From: Gammaproteobacteria bacterium | GTDB lineage: Bacteria; Pseudomonadota; Gammaproteobacteria; Steroidobacterales; Steroidobacteraceae | Reading direction: 5' to 3' | Assembly: GCA_003164785.1 (NCBI GenBank) | Contig: PLUE01000032.1 | Coordinates: 22,393-86,392 of the forward strand | DNA: 64,000 bases | Part shown: positions 25,036 to 33,580 of the stretch, in pieces | How the letters are laid out: each line of letters starts with the position of its first letter | How positions within the stretch are numbered: position 1 is the first letter of the stretch | Notes under the pieces: model-generated | Told to the model about the DNA's origin: nothing | Seen by the model: only the letters and a program-made list of their open reading frames with translations | Database searches by the model: none | Made by a program: the position numbers and the translations under genes

Positions 25036-26460
25036 ATGGATACATTACTGGCCGTCGTGACCAGCCAGCTGGAATCCTGGATCACGGCGCTTTTCGGCCC
25101 GGTGCCGCGCGTCGAATTCGCCGTCGTGGCGATCTACCTGGCCGCGGCGGTCGTGGTCAACGTGGCCGTGGCCCTCTACGTGAGGCGGCGCTCGAGGTTG
25201 TCCGCCGCCGGCGCGACACCGACCTGGCATCATCGGGCGTTCACGGCACTTGGAAGACCGCTGTACATCCTGATCTGGGTCTACGGAATCTACTTCGCCG
25301 TCAGTCCGCTGCTGCTCGAGCTCAAGCCGGACGAGGGGTTGATTGTCGTGCGCCACATCATGGATGTGGCGTTCGATCTGGGGGCTTTCGCGTCGGTGTT
25401 CTGGTTCCTGTTCCGCGCCACGCACGTGCTCGAGGGGCATCTGGCGTCGTGGGCGGCGAACACCCCCGGCAAGATCGACAAGCTGCTCGTCCCGCTGTTC
25501 GGCAGCTGCGTGCGCGTCATCGTGATCGTCATGGGGGTCGGGCTCGGACTGCCGCTGCTGGGCCTGCCCGTCGTTTACGCCAGCGTGTTGAGCAAGCTCA
25601 CCAGCATCATCCTCATCGTCGCGGTGGCGGTTCTGCTGTGCCGGGCCGTGAGCATTGCGCAGAGCGTCATCCTGACCCGCTATGACCTGACCGTCTCCGA
25701 CAATCTACGGGCACGCAAGGTCTATACGCAGCTCCATGTGATCAACCGCGTGGTCTACGTCATGATCGGCTTGGTGGCCGTGGCGGCGATCCTCATGCTG
25801 TTCCAGGAGGTGCGGCACGTCGGGACCAGTCTGCTGGCCTCGGCCGGCATCGTCGGCATCATCGGCGGGTTCGCCGCGCAGAAAACCCTGGCGAATCTGT
25901 TCGCGGGTTTTCAAATCGCGCTGGCGCAGCCGGTCCGGCAGGATGATGTCGTGGTGGTCGAAGGGGAGTGGGGCCGTGTCGAGGAGATCACGCTGACCTA
26001 CGTCATCGTGCACATCTGGGATGATCGGCGGCTGGTCCTGCCCTTGAGTTATTTCATCGAAAAGCCGTTCCAAAACTGGACGCGCACGTCCGCCGACATC
26101 ATGGGCTCGGTGTTCGTGTGGGTGGACTACACGTTTCCGGTGGAGGAAGGCCGCAAGGCATTGAAGGCCATCATCGAAGCCAGTCCCCTGTGGGATCGGC
26201 GCTTCTGGAATTTGCAGGTCAGCGACGCCACCGAAAAGACCATGCAGCTACGCGTGCTCGCAACCTCGAGCGATTCATCCCGGTCGTGGGACCTGCGCTG
26301 CGAGATACGCGAGAAATTCATCGCCTACATCCAGCTCAATCACCCCGGTGGCTTGCCGCGCTTTCGGGCCGAGGGATTGGGCCGGCCCTCGCCAGGGCCG
26401 GCCGGGATAGGCCGGGCTGAAGAGACCCAGCCTCGCCAGGCCCGGCCTGGGGCTGCCTAA
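25036..26460 (+). CDS. Mechanosensitive ion channel, MscS family
   Basis: Inner-membrane channel of 474 residues that would open under osmotic downshock. Four to five helices precede the family core GFAAQKTLANLFAGFQIALAQPVRQDD (pore helix and beta domain). Then come VEEITLTYVIVHIWDDRRLVLP and PLSYFIEKPFQNWTR, all typical of YbdG/YnaI-sized MscS members. The last 30 residues (PSPGPAGIGRAEETQPRQARPG) have no family counterpart and are encoded by GC-rich inverted repeats. It stands alone after the feo operon; its stop codon overlaps the stop of the convergent cytochrome relic. Confidence 0.9.
   Translation: MDTLLAVVTSQLESWITALFGPVPRVEFAVVAIYLAAAVVVNVAVALYVRRRSRLSAAGATPTWHHRAFTALGRPLYILIWVYGIYFAVSPLLLELKPDEGLIVVRHIMDVAFDLGAFASVFWFLFRATHVLEGHLASWAANTPGKIDKLLVPLFGSCVRVIVIVMGVGLGLPLLGLPVVYASVLSKLTSIILIVAVAVLLCRAVSIAQSVILTRYDLTVSDNLRARKVYTQLHVINRVVYVMIGLVAVAAILMLFQEVRHVGTSLLASAGIVGIIGGFAAQKTLANLFAGFQIALAQPVRQDDVVVVEGEWGRVEEITLTYVIVHIWDDRRLVLPLSYFIEKPFQNWTRTSADIMGSVFVWVDYTFPVEEGRKALKAIIEASPLWDRRFWNLQVSDATEKTMQLRVLATSSDSSRSWDLRCEIREKFIAYIQLNHPGGLPRFRAEGLGRPSPGPAGIGRAEETQPRQARPGAA
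26380..26403. repeat. Perfect 10-bp-stem inverted repeat inside the 3' end of the MscS gene
   Basis: GGCCGGCCCT-CGCC-AGGGCCGGCC forms a perfect hairpin within coding sequence. A second, shorter near-palindrome (CCAGGCCCGGCCTGG) follows around 26437-26451, so the last 80 bases of the gene are dominated by such units. They could act as a transcript-end structure, although no T-run follows, or be a captured REP-like element. Confidence 0.75.
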
Positions 26461-26880
26461 CGCTTGCCGTAGTCCAGCGGGATGCCCTTGCGCTGGGCAA
26501 TGATGTACGCCTCGAGCGCGCGCATCTTCGGATCATCGGCGGCGAGCACCTTGCCGCGCACCGGATGCTCGATGCACCAGTTGATCATGTCACGCAGCAT
26601 GGCCACGCGGCCGAGTTGGGGCTGGAACTTCGGATAGGTTTCGGGGTGGGTGTTCGCGGCCCGCGGGTGGCACATGTCGCAGGACACGGCGATTTCGCTG
26701 CCGAGCTCGTCGCCGCTGTGGAAGACCTTCGAGCCATACAGCGCGGTCTTGTAGGTCTCGTTCTTCCAACACCTGGACGGTCTGTTTGGTGATGACATCC
26801 CTTGGACTTGAGATTCCCTGCGCTCGAGTATGGTATGCGCAGTATCGAGCTGACCAATTGCCAATCTCTATGGATGCCCG
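26457..26880 (-). pseudogene. c-type cytochrome gene (SoxA/TsdA-like) broken by a one-base frameshift
   Basis: The carboxyl 110 residues are a well-preserved cytochrome c domain with haem motif CDMCH, then ANTHPETYPKFQPQLGRV, MLRDMINWCIEHPVRGK and the end KGIPLDYGKR. Upstream of about 26760 the protein continues in another frame as SSPRDVITKQTVQV. Removing one T from GTGTTGGAAG joins the two frames as VQVWKNETYKTALYGSK, which reads smoothly. A signal peptide and start codon cannot be found before the adjacent enoyl-CoA hydratase end. The gene is therefore inactivated, unless the extra base is a sequencing error. It was probably a periplasmic electron carrier. Confidence 0.65.
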
Positions 26881-26913
26881 GGCGCGTCTATCTGCTGCCG
26901 CACCCCGACGGCG

Positions 26914-27717
26914 CTAGGTGCCCGTGAAACTTGGCGCGCGTTTGGCGCGAAATGCAAGTACGCCTTCGGCGAAGTCCTTGGTGTCGCCGAGCTGTGCCTG
27001 GGCGATGGCTTCGAACGCCAATTGTTCGGACAGCGTGGCGGCCGGCTGTGCGTTGAACACGGCCTTGATGCGGCGGAAGGCCTGGGTCGGGCCGCCGGCG
27101 AAACGCTGCGCCAGCTTCTGGGCGTGTTCCAGCAGCGTCGTGTCCTCCACGCACGCCCAGATCAGCCCCCAGTCCACCGCGTCCTGCGCCGACAGGGCGT
27201 CCCCCAGCAGCGTGAGACCCTTGGCGCGCGCGGTGCCCACCAAGCGAGGCAGGTAGAACGTGCTGCCGAGATCGGGCATCAGTCCGAGCTTCGGAGCGAA
27301 CAGCTGTAGAAACGTGGCCGACCGCGCGGCCACCACGATGTCGCCGATGAGGGCGAGACTCATGCCGGCGCCGGCGGCGACGCCATTGACTGCGACCACC
27401 ACGGGTACGCGCAGGTCGTACCATGCACTGACCATGGGGTTGAAATGGTCCGTCAGGCTTTGGCCGATGCTCTGACCGACGCTGCGTCCGGGATTTTGAA
27501 AGAAGTCATCGCGAGTGAGGTCGGCTCCGGAACTGAACGCGTGGCCGGCGCCGGTGAGCAGCACCGCGCGCACTTCCGGATCGGCATCGACGGCTGCGGC
27601 GGCTGCGCGCAGATCTTCTATCAGCGAGAGGCTGAGCGCATTGAGCTTGTCGGGGCGGTTGAGCGTCACGCGGGCGATGCCAGCGTGCTTCTCGAACAGG
27701 AGTGTGTCGAATTTCAT
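26914..27717 (-). CDS. Enoyl-CoA hydratase/isomerase family protein (PaaG-like)
   Basis: Crotonase-fold protein of 267 residues acting on acyl-CoA thioesters. RVTLNRPDKLNALSLSLI opens the fold, GHAFSSGADL and VNGVAAGAGMSLALIGDIV form the CoA and oxyanion sites, and LMPDLGSTFYLPRLVG resembles PaaG-type isomerases in which Asp is the acid/base. The start is the ATG at 27717, which has GAGG six bases upstream, rather than the ATG two codons earlier; a much longer open frame upstream runs antisense to the nitronate monooxygenase. It diverges from that gene. It could serve aromatic or fatty acid breakdown. Confidence 0.87.
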   Translation of the reverse strand: MKFDTLLFEKHAGIARVTLNRPDKLNALSLSLIEDLRAAAAAVDADPEVRAVLLTGAGHAFSSGADLTRDDFFQNPGRSVGQSIGQSLTDHFNPMVSAWYDLRVPVVVAVNGVAAGAGMSLALIGDIVVAARSATFLQLFAPKLGLMPDLGSTFYLPRLVGTARAKGLTLLGDALSAQDAVDWGLIWACVEDTTLLEHAQKLAQRFAGGPTQAFRRIKAVFNAQPAATLSEQLAFEAIAQAQLGDTKDFAEGVLAFRAKRAPSFTGT

Positions 27718-27822
27718 GGTCATCCTCGGGACGTCGTGGCGACAAGGATATGCCAGCGGGGGCTTGCAGTATAATGGCTGGGTAAGAGTCATCTCCCGCC
27801 TCCCACCCCGCGAGCCACCTAC

Positions 27823-28788
27823 ATGCCCGTTCCGACGTTGCTGCAAGACCGACTGACGCTGCCCATCATCGGCGCGCCGATGTTCATCGTATCGACGCCG
27901 TCGCTGGTGATGGCTCAGTGCAAGGCGGGCATCGTCGGCGCATTTCCCGCGTTGAATGCGCGTCCGGCGGTACAGCTCGACGACTGGCTGGCGCAGATCA
28001 CCGAGGAGCTGGCCGCATACGCGTCGGCCAACCCGGGGTTCAAAGTGGCGCCCTTCGCCGTCAACCAGATCGTGCACGCCAGCAACGACCGGCTCGAGCA
28101 CGACGTTCGCCTATGCGTGAAGCACCGCGTGCCCATCGTCATCACGAGCCTGCGCCCGCCCGCCGAGGTCGTGAGCGCCGTCCACAGCTATGGTGGGCTC
28201 GTGTTTCACGACGTAATCAGCCTGCGCCATGCCGAGAAAGCGGCGGGTCAGGGCGTCGATGGCATCATCGCGGTCTGCGCAGGCGCAGGCGGTCATGCCG
28301 GGCTGCTCAGTCCGTTCGCGCTGGTAAAACAGATCCGCGAAATCTATCCGGGCACCATCATCTTGTCGGGCGCGATGAGCACGGGCGGCGACGTGCTGGC
28401 GGCGCAGGCTTTGGGCGCCGATCTTGCCTATATGGGCACACGCTTCATCGCGACGAAAGAGGCGAACGCGAGCGACGCGTATAAGCACATGCTGGTCGCG
28501 AGCCGCGCGGAGGACATCGTGTACACGTCGTTGTTCAGCGGCATTCCCGGCAACTATCTGCGCGGCAGCGTCGTGCAGACCGGCCTGGATCCCGACAAGC
28601 TTCCCGAGGCCGACAAGACCAAGATGAATTTTGGGACGGGCGGCAACACCGACCTGAAGGCCTGGAAGGATATTTGGAGCGCGGGGCAGAGCGTGAGCGG
28701 CATTCATGAGGTGGAAACGGTGCAAGTCCTGGTGGACCGGATGGTGCGCGAATATGCCGAGGCAAGGGCGCGAATCGCATGCGGTTGA
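27823..28788 (+). CDS. Nitronate monooxygenase (NPD/2-nitropropane dioxygenase family)
   Basis: FMN-dependent TIM-barrel enzyme of 321 residues that oxidises alkyl nitronates. Visible are LPIIGAPMFIVSTPSLVMAQCKAGIVGAFP-type amino-end strands, IAVCAGAGGHAG (the conserved Gly-His region), ILSGAMSTGGDVLAAQALGADLAYMGTRF for FMN phosphate, and TSLFSGIPGNYLRGS. This group is often annotated as nitronate monooxygenase without a proven physiological substrate; detoxifying propionate-3-nitronate is one role. The gene overlaps the holA start by 10 bases. Confidence 0.88.
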   Translation: MPVPTLLQDRLTLPIIGAPMFIVSTPSLVMAQCKAGIVGAFPALNARPAVQLDDWLAQITEELAAYASANPGFKVAPFAVNQIVHASNDRLEHDVRLCVKHRVPIVITSLRPPAEVVSAVHSYGGLVFHDVISLRHAEKAAGQGVDGIIAVCAGAGGHAGLLSPFALVKQIREIYPGTIILSGAMSTGGDVLAAQALGADLAYMGTRFIATKEANASDAYKHMLVASRAEDIVYTSLFSGIPGNYLRGSVVQTGLDPDKLPEADKTKMNFGTGGNTDLKAWKDIWSAGQSVSGIHEVETVQVLVDRMVREYAEARARIACG

Positions 28789-29801
28789 ACGCGGACCAGC
28801 TCGATCAGGCGCTCGCCAAAGGGGTGGCGGGCATCTACCTCGTATCGGGCGACGAACCCCTGTTGGTGGACGAAGCCGCGGACGCGATCCGTGCCGCCGC
28901 CCGCGCCGCCGGGTACGCCGATCGCAGCGTGTTCTTCATCGACCGGACTTTCGCCTGGGATGATCTGCGGCAGGCCAGCCAATCATTATCGCTGTTCGCG
29001 GACCGCCGGCTCTTCGAATTGCGCATGCCGAGCGGCAAGCCGGACAAGGGTGCGGCGACGTTGCTGGACATGGCGACGCGTCCGCCGCCGGACGTGGTGT
29101 GCTTGATCATCACCGACAAGCTGGACAACAAGACGGGCGACGCGCCGTGGGTGCGCGCAGTCGAAAAGCACGGTGTTTGGGTGCCGGTCAGGCCGGTCGA
29201 GACGGCGGCGCTGCCGGGATGGCTGCGCGCGCGCGCGCGCGCGCTCAATGCGGAGATGGAACCCGAGGCGGCACAACTGATCGTCGACCGTGTCGAGGGA
29301 AATCTCCTGGCCGCCCAGCAGGAGCTCGAGAAATTGGCGCTGCTCGCCAATGGGCAGCGCATCAGCGCGGATCTGGTGCTGCGCTCGGTGGGCGACAGCG
29401 CGCGCTATGACGTGTTCCAACTGGGCGCAGCGGCGGCCGGCGGGGACGCCGAACGCGCGCTGCGGATTCTGCTGGGGCTCAAGAGCGAGGGTGTCGAGCC
29501 CACGCTGATCCTGTGGGCACTCACCCGGGAGCTGCGCGGTCTGTGGCAGGTTCGGGAGCGCAACCGACTGCGTTCCAACGGTCGCGGCACCGGTTGGAAC
29601 CAGGCGGCGACCCCGACCCCGCAAGCTTTGGCGCGGATCGGTAAAGTGCCGCTCGCGAGCCTGTTGCGCCAGGCTCATCATACAGACCGGGTGGTGAAGG
29701 GGTTGGCCGGCGGCGATGCCTGGACGGCGATCACCGGGCTTGCCTGCAGTCTGTCCGGCGCTTTGCAAGCCACGGCGGATTCAGGCAGGGTATCCGCATG
29801 A
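28779..29801 (+). CDS. holA: DNA polymerase III subunit delta
   Basis: Clamp-loader delta subunit of 340 residues, which opens the beta clamp on DNA. The amino end MRLNADQLDQALAKGVAGIYLVSGDEPLLVDEAAD matches HolA, with EAQLIVDRVEGNLLAAQQELEKLALL-type helices in the middle and the carboxyl helical collar (ILWALTRELRGLW). A run of ten GC dinucleotides (29225-29244) encodes alternating Arg-Ala in the linker. It begins within the nitronate monooxygenase end and overlaps nadD by 4 bases, the standard holA-nadD order in gammaproteobacteria. Confidence 0.93.
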   Translation: MRLNADQLDQALAKGVAGIYLVSGDEPLLVDEAADAIRAAARAAGYADRSVFFIDRTFAWDDLRQASQSLSLFADRRLFELRMPSGKPDKGAATLLDMATRPPPDVVCLIITDKLDNKTGDAPWVRAVEKHGVWVPVRPVETAALPGWLRARARALNAEMEPEAAQLIVDRVEGNLLAAQQELEKLALLANGQRISADLVLRSVGDSARYDVFQLGAAAAGGDAERALRILLGLKSEGVEPTLILWALTRELRGLWQVRERNRLRSNGRGTGWNQAATPTPQALARIGKVPLASLLRQAHHTDRVVKGLAGGDAWTAITGLACSLSGALQATADSGRVSA

Positions 29802-30445
29802 ACCCCATGGGCATTTTCGGCGGAACCTTCGATCCCATCCATTACGCACACCTGCGCACGGCATTCGAGCTGCAGCAGGCGCTGCGCCTCAAAGAGATCC
29901 GGTTTTTGCCGGCGGGCAATCCGCCGCACCGGGACCGGCCCTTCGCCGACGCGAAGCTGCGGCTCAAAATGGTCGAATTGGCCACCGCCGGCCAAGCCGG
30001 GTTCGTGGTCGACGACCGGGAGGTGCGCAAGGAAGGCCCTTCGTATTCGGTGGAGACACTGGGGGAGTTGCGCCACGAATATCCGGATCGCAGCCTGTGC
30101 CTGATCGTCGGCATGGACGCTTTTCTGAGTCTGCCCAAGTGGCATCAGTGGAAGGAATTGTTGCAGCTGGCCCATCTGGTGGTCGCTCACCGGCCGGGGT
30201 GGCGGGCGCCGGGGATGGGACCGCTGGGCGAGCTGCTCGTGGACCGCGGGACCGGCCGAATCCGCGATTTGCATGAGCAGCGCGCCGGCTGCATTTACAT
30301 TCATGCGGTGACGCAGCTCGAGATTTCCTCTACGGAAGTCCGACAATTGATTGCCATGGGACGAGATCCGCGCTTCCTCATGCCGGATCCAGTGCGTAAA
30401 CTGATCCTGGATGCGAACTGCTATTCAAAAACACGGACAACTTAG
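29798..30445 (+). CDS. nadD: Nicotinate-nucleotide adenylyltransferase
   Basis: Catalyses nicotinate mononucleotide plus ATP to deamido-NAD in NAD synthesis. The 215-residue protein has the nucleotidyltransferase opening GIFGGTFDPIHYAHLRTA, with the His-x-x-His-type motif, and the closing EISSTEVRQLIAMGRD (ISSTxxR signature). It overlaps holA (ATGA) and rsfS (the last base of its TAG is the first base of the rsfS GTG), so the three genes are translationally coupled. Confidence 0.94.
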   Translation: MNPMGIFGGTFDPIHYAHLRTAFELQQALRLKEIRFLPAGNPPHRDRPFADAKLRLKMVELATAGQAGFVVDDREVRKEGPSYSVETLGELRHEYPDRSLCLIVGMDAFLSLPKWHQWKELLQLAHLVVAHRPGWRAPGMGPLGELLVDRGTGRIRDLHEQRAGCIYIHAVTQLEISSTEVRQLIAMGRDPRFLMPDPVRKLILDANCYSKTRTT

Positions 30446-30975
30446 TGGCAATCAAGAAAAAATCAGGCCCGGCAAGGGCGAAAACGGCGAAGAAGAAAAC
30501 GGGGGGCGGTGCGCCGGGCATCGTAGAGGCACAAGACAGCGTCAAGGCGAAGGCGGCCTCCAAGGCCAAGGCAGTGGCGAAAGCGCCGAGCAAGCGTGCG
30601 AGCGCCACGGCTGAGAAGGCGGCTGCGGCGCGCACGGCCTCGCTGCAGGCCATCGTGATCAAGGCACTCGACGACATGAAGGCGTTGGAGGTCAAGGTGC
30701 TGGACGTGCGAGGTTTGACCGACGTCGCCGATACGATGGTGATTGCGAGCGGCACATCGGATCGTCACGTGCGCTCGGTTGCCAAGAATGTGGTCGAGAA
30801 AACGAAAGCCGCCGGCTTTCGGCCACACGGTGTCGAAGGACAGCAGGACAGCGATTGGGTGCTCATCGATTTGCACGACATGATCGTTCACGTCATGTTG
30901 CCGCGCACCCGCGAATTCTACGGCCTCGAGAAGCTCTGGGATCTCACCGCGACCAAGCGTGCGGTCCGCGCCTGA
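30445..30975 (+). CDS. rsfS: Ribosomal silencing factor RsfS with Lys/Ala-rich N-terminal extension
   Basis: Binds ribosomal protein L14 and blocks subunit joining when nutrients are poor. The RsfS domain starts near residue 67 (LQAIVIKALDDMKALEVKVLDV) and shows DTMVIASGTSDRHVRSVA, EGQQDSDWVLIDL and VMLPRTREFYGLEKLW, all standard. The first 60 residues are an added Lys/Ala/Ser-rich tail (KAKAASKAKAVAKAPSKRA) not present in E. coli RsfS. GTG at 30445 overlaps the nadD stop, which supports the long form. It is followed 12 bases later by rlmH. Confidence 0.92.
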   Translation: MAIKKKSGPARAKTAKKKTGGGAPGIVEAQDSVKAKAASKAKAVAKAPSKRASATAEKAAAARTASLQAIVIKALDDMKALEVKVLDVRGLTDVADTMVIASGTSDRHVRSVAKNVVEKTKAAGFRPHGVEGQQDSDWVLIDLHDMIVHVMLPRTREFYGLEKLWDLTATKRAVRA

Positions 30976-30987
30976 TCGATTCGGGCC

Positions 30988-31458
30988 ATGAAATGTAGGT
31001 TGATCGCTGCGGGAACCCGGTTGCCCGGGTGGGTCAACGACGGGTTCCGCGAGTATCAGAAGCGGTTGCACATACCGCTCTCCCTGGAGTTGGTCGAAAT
31101 CCCCATCGCTACCCGGAGGGCCGGAGAAAATCCCCTGCGCGCGATCACGCGCGAAGGCGAGACCATGTTGGCAGCGGTGGGGCGCGAAGACTACGTGGTG
31201 GCGCTCGAAGTGACCGCCAAGTCCATGACGACGGCGCAAGTGAGCGCCTGGCTCGCCGAGCGATTGCGCGACGCAAGGCCGCTGGCGCTGCTCATCGGCG
31301 GGCCGGACGGCCTGTCCGATGCGTGCCGGGAGCGCGCCAACCAGAGCTGGTCGCTGTCGCCGCTGACCTTGCCGCACGCCTTGGTTCGGGTGGTGCTCGC
31401 CGAGCAGATCTACCGAGCCATGAGTTTACTGGCCGGACATCCGTATCACCGCGCTTAA
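30988..31458 (+). CDS. rlmH: 23S rRNA (pseudouridine1915-N3)-methyltransferase
   Basis: SPOUT-fold methyltransferase of 156 residues that modifies helix 69 of 23S rRNA. The opening [26 protein letters not shown], the glycine-rich [17 protein letters not shown] knot and the closing [26 protein letters not shown] are diagnostic. It belongs to the rsfS-rlmH pair conserved in most bacteria. Confidence 0.95.
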   Translation: MKCRLIAAGTRLPGWVNDGFREYQKRLHIPLSLELVEIPIATRRAGENPLRAITREGETMLAAVGREDYVVALEVTAKSMTTAQVSAWLAERLRDARPLALLIGGPDGLSDACRERANQSWSLSPLTLPHALVRVVLAEQIYRAMSLLAGHPYHRA

Positions 31459-31486
31459 GGCGCTTCAGGTTCGGTATCCTGCGTGC

Positions 31487-32080
31487 ATGGCCGCAGATTT
31501 CGTCTACCTCGCCTCGGGATCACCTCGTCGGCGTGAACTCCTTACCCAAATTGGCGTACCTTTTCAGGTGCTTACATCGACCGTGGACGAGTCGATCGTG
31601 CCCGGCGAGGGACCGGCAACGTACGTGACGCGCCTTGCCGGAGCCAAGGCCTTGGCGGGATTCGCGAGCTTGCGCGTCGCGGCGGCGACAGCCGTGCCGG
31701 TGCTCGCGGCCGATACGGCCGTCATTCTCGACGGGAAAATCTTGGGGAAACCGATCGACCGGGCCGACGGGGAGGGGATGCTGCTGCAGTTCTCGGGGCG
31801 CAGCCACGACGTGTTGACTGCGGTTGCGCTCGCGGATGGGAGCGGCGTGGAATCGCGATTGAGCCGCAGCGAGGTGACCTTTCGACCGATCACCGCGGCC
31901 GAAGCGCGTGATTATTGGGAGACCGGCGAGCCGCGCGACAAGGCGGGCGGCTACGCCGTCCAGGGCCGGGCGGCCGTGTTCATCCGTGACCTGCGCGGCA
32001 GCTATTCCGGTGTCATGGGTCTGCCGCTGTACGAAACCGCCGAACTTCTCGACATTGCCGGCGTGCCGCGATGGCGGTGA
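31487..32080 (+). CDS. maf: Maf-family nucleotide pyrophosphatase (YhdE-like)
   Basis: House-cleaning dTTP/UTP pyrophosphatase of 197 residues. [17 protein letters not shown] is the substrate-binding opening (SxSPRRxELL), [18 protein letters not shown] contains the catalytic Asp, and [13 protein letters not shown] is the Maf carboxyl motif. It lies between rlmH and RNase G, as in many gammaproteobacteria, 28 bases after each upstream and downstream partner. Confidence 0.93.
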   Translation: MAADFVYLASGSPRRRELLTQIGVPFQVLTSTVDESIVPGEGPATYVTRLAGAKALAGFASLRVAAATAVPVLAADTAVILDGKILGKPIDRADGEGMLLQFSGRSHDVLTAVALADGSGVESRLSRSEVTFRPITAAEARDYWETGEPRDKAGGYAVQGRAAVFIRDLRGSYSGVMGLPLYETAELLDIAGVPRWR

Positions 32081-32108
32081 GGCGCAGTCCGCTGCCGGGG
32101 AACGCCTC

Positions 32109-33578
32109 GTGAGCACGGAAATTCTGATCAATGCCAGCATGCACGAGGCGCGCGCGGCGGTGGTCGAAAACGGGGTCCTGCAGGAGGTTTTTCTCGAGCG
32201 GGCGAGCCGCCGCGGGCTAATCAGCAATATCTACAAGGGCCGGGTATCCCGCGTGCTGCCGGGCATGCAGGCGGCCTTCATCGAGATCGGCTTGGAGCGC
32301 ACGGCGTTTCTGCACGCGTCGGACATCTTCGATCCGCGGCACGCCGACACCGGAATCGAGCCGCCGCGCACCGAGAGCATTCGAACGTTGGTGTCCGAAG
32401 GGAACGAGATACTCGTGCAGGTCGTGAAAGATCCGCTGGGCACCAAGGGAGCGCGGCTTACGACCTACATCACCCTGCCATCCCGCTACCTCGTGTACAT
32501 GCCACAGAGCCGCGGCGTCGGGGTCTCGGCGCGGGTCGAGCATGAGGCGGAGAGAGCCCGTTTGCGGGCCGCGGTGCTGTCCGGGCTCGAGGACGATGAA
32601 AATGCCGGTTACATCGTCCGCACGGCGGCCGAGGATGCGCCTGCCGGGGCGCTTCTCGCCGACATGAAGTATTTACGCAAGCTGTGGCAATTCGTCAGGC
32701 ATACGGGCTTGCGAACCCAGCCGGGGAATCTGGTCCATGCGGATTTACCGTTGCACCTCAGAATGCTCCGCGATCTGATGCGGCCGGATGTCGACCGGAT
32801 ACTGATCGATCAAGCGAATGCGCATCGCGAAATGCGGGAGTTCGCGCAGACCTTCATGCCGGAGGCGGTGGCGCGTCTCGAGCTTTACGACGAACCGCGT
32901 CCGGTATTCGAACTGCACCACGTCGAGGAAGAAATACAGAAGGCGTTGGATCGCAAGGTGCCGCTCAAGTCGGGCGGCTACGCGATCATCGATCAAACCG
33001 AGGCAATGACCACGGTCGACGTCAACACGGGCGCCTTCGTCGGACACCGGAATCTGGAAGAAACCATATTTCGCACCAACCTCGAAGCGGCCGTGGCGAT
33101 CGCGAGGCAGCTGCGCTTGCGTAACCTCGGTGGAATTATCATCATCGATTTCATCGACATGGAGGAGCCGGAGCATCGGCGACAGGTGATCCAGGCGTTG
33201 GAGAAGGCGCTCGGCGACGATCACGTGAAGACCAACATTTCCTCCGTGTCGCCGCTCGGGCTCGTGGAGATGACGCGCAAGCGGACACGAGAGAGTCTCG
33301 AGCATGTGCTGTGCCGGTCCTGTCCCACGTGTGAGGGCAGGGGATTCGTCAAGTCCGCGGAAACGGTCTGTTATGAAGTGTTTCGTGAAATCGTCCGGCA
33401 ATCCCGCCAGTTCGAGTGTCAACAGTTGATGGTCCTGGCGCACCAGGACGTGATCGAGCGTCTGCTCGATGAGGAGTCCGCGGCGCTCGGTGAGCTCGAA
33501 CTGGTGACGGGAAAGCCGATTCGCCTGCAGACCGAGGCGCTTTATACCGTCGATCAATACGACGTGGTCCTGATGTAA
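32109..33578 (+). CDS. rng: Ribonuclease G
   Basis: Single-strand endoribonuclease of 489 residues that matures 16S rRNA 5' ends and helps degrade mRNA. MSTEILINASMHEARAAVVENG is the family start (GTG 32109; the open frame upstream runs inside maf). An S1 domain follows (GLISNIYKGRVSRVLPGMQAAFI), then the catalytic core TTVDVNTGAFVG and IIIIDFIDM with the Mg-binding Asp residues, and the zinc link CPTCEGRG. It is followed 3 bases later by yhdP, a conserved pair. Confidence 0.95.
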   Translation: MSTEILINASMHEARAAVVENGVLQEVFLERASRRGLISNIYKGRVSRVLPGMQAAFIEIGLERTAFLHASDIFDPRHADTGIEPPRTESIRTLVSEGNEILVQVVKDPLGTKGARLTTYITLPSRYLVYMPQSRGVGVSARVEHEAERARLRAAVLSGLEDDENAGYIVRTAAEDAPAGALLADMKYLRKLWQFVRHTGLRTQPGNLVHADLPLHLRMLRDLMRPDVDRILIDQANAHREMREFAQTFMPEAVARLELYDEPRPVFELHHVEEEIQKALDRKVPLKSGGYAIIDQTEAMTTVDVNTGAFVGHRNLEETIFRTNLEAAVAIARQLRLRNLGGIIIIDFIDMEEPEHRRQVIQALEKALGDDHVKTNISSVSPLGLVEMTRKRTRESLEHVLCRSCPTCEGRGFVKSAETVCYEVFREIVRQSRQFECQQLMVLAHQDVIERLLDEESAALGELELVTGKPIRLQTEALYTVDQYDVVLM

Positions 33579-33580
33579 TC

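Noticed and set aside
26870..26925. A short plus-strand frame starting with PGRVYLLPHPDG at 26874
   Set aside because: Only 17 codons long, without ribosome site or context; it lies in the junk between the cytochrome relic and the enoyl-CoA hydratase end.
29225..29244. Ten GC dinucleotides in a row inside holA, a possible phase-variation tract
   Set aside because: The gene is essential and the tract encodes alternating Arg-Ala in a linker; a two-base slip would be lethal, so it is more likely chance in GC-rich DNA.
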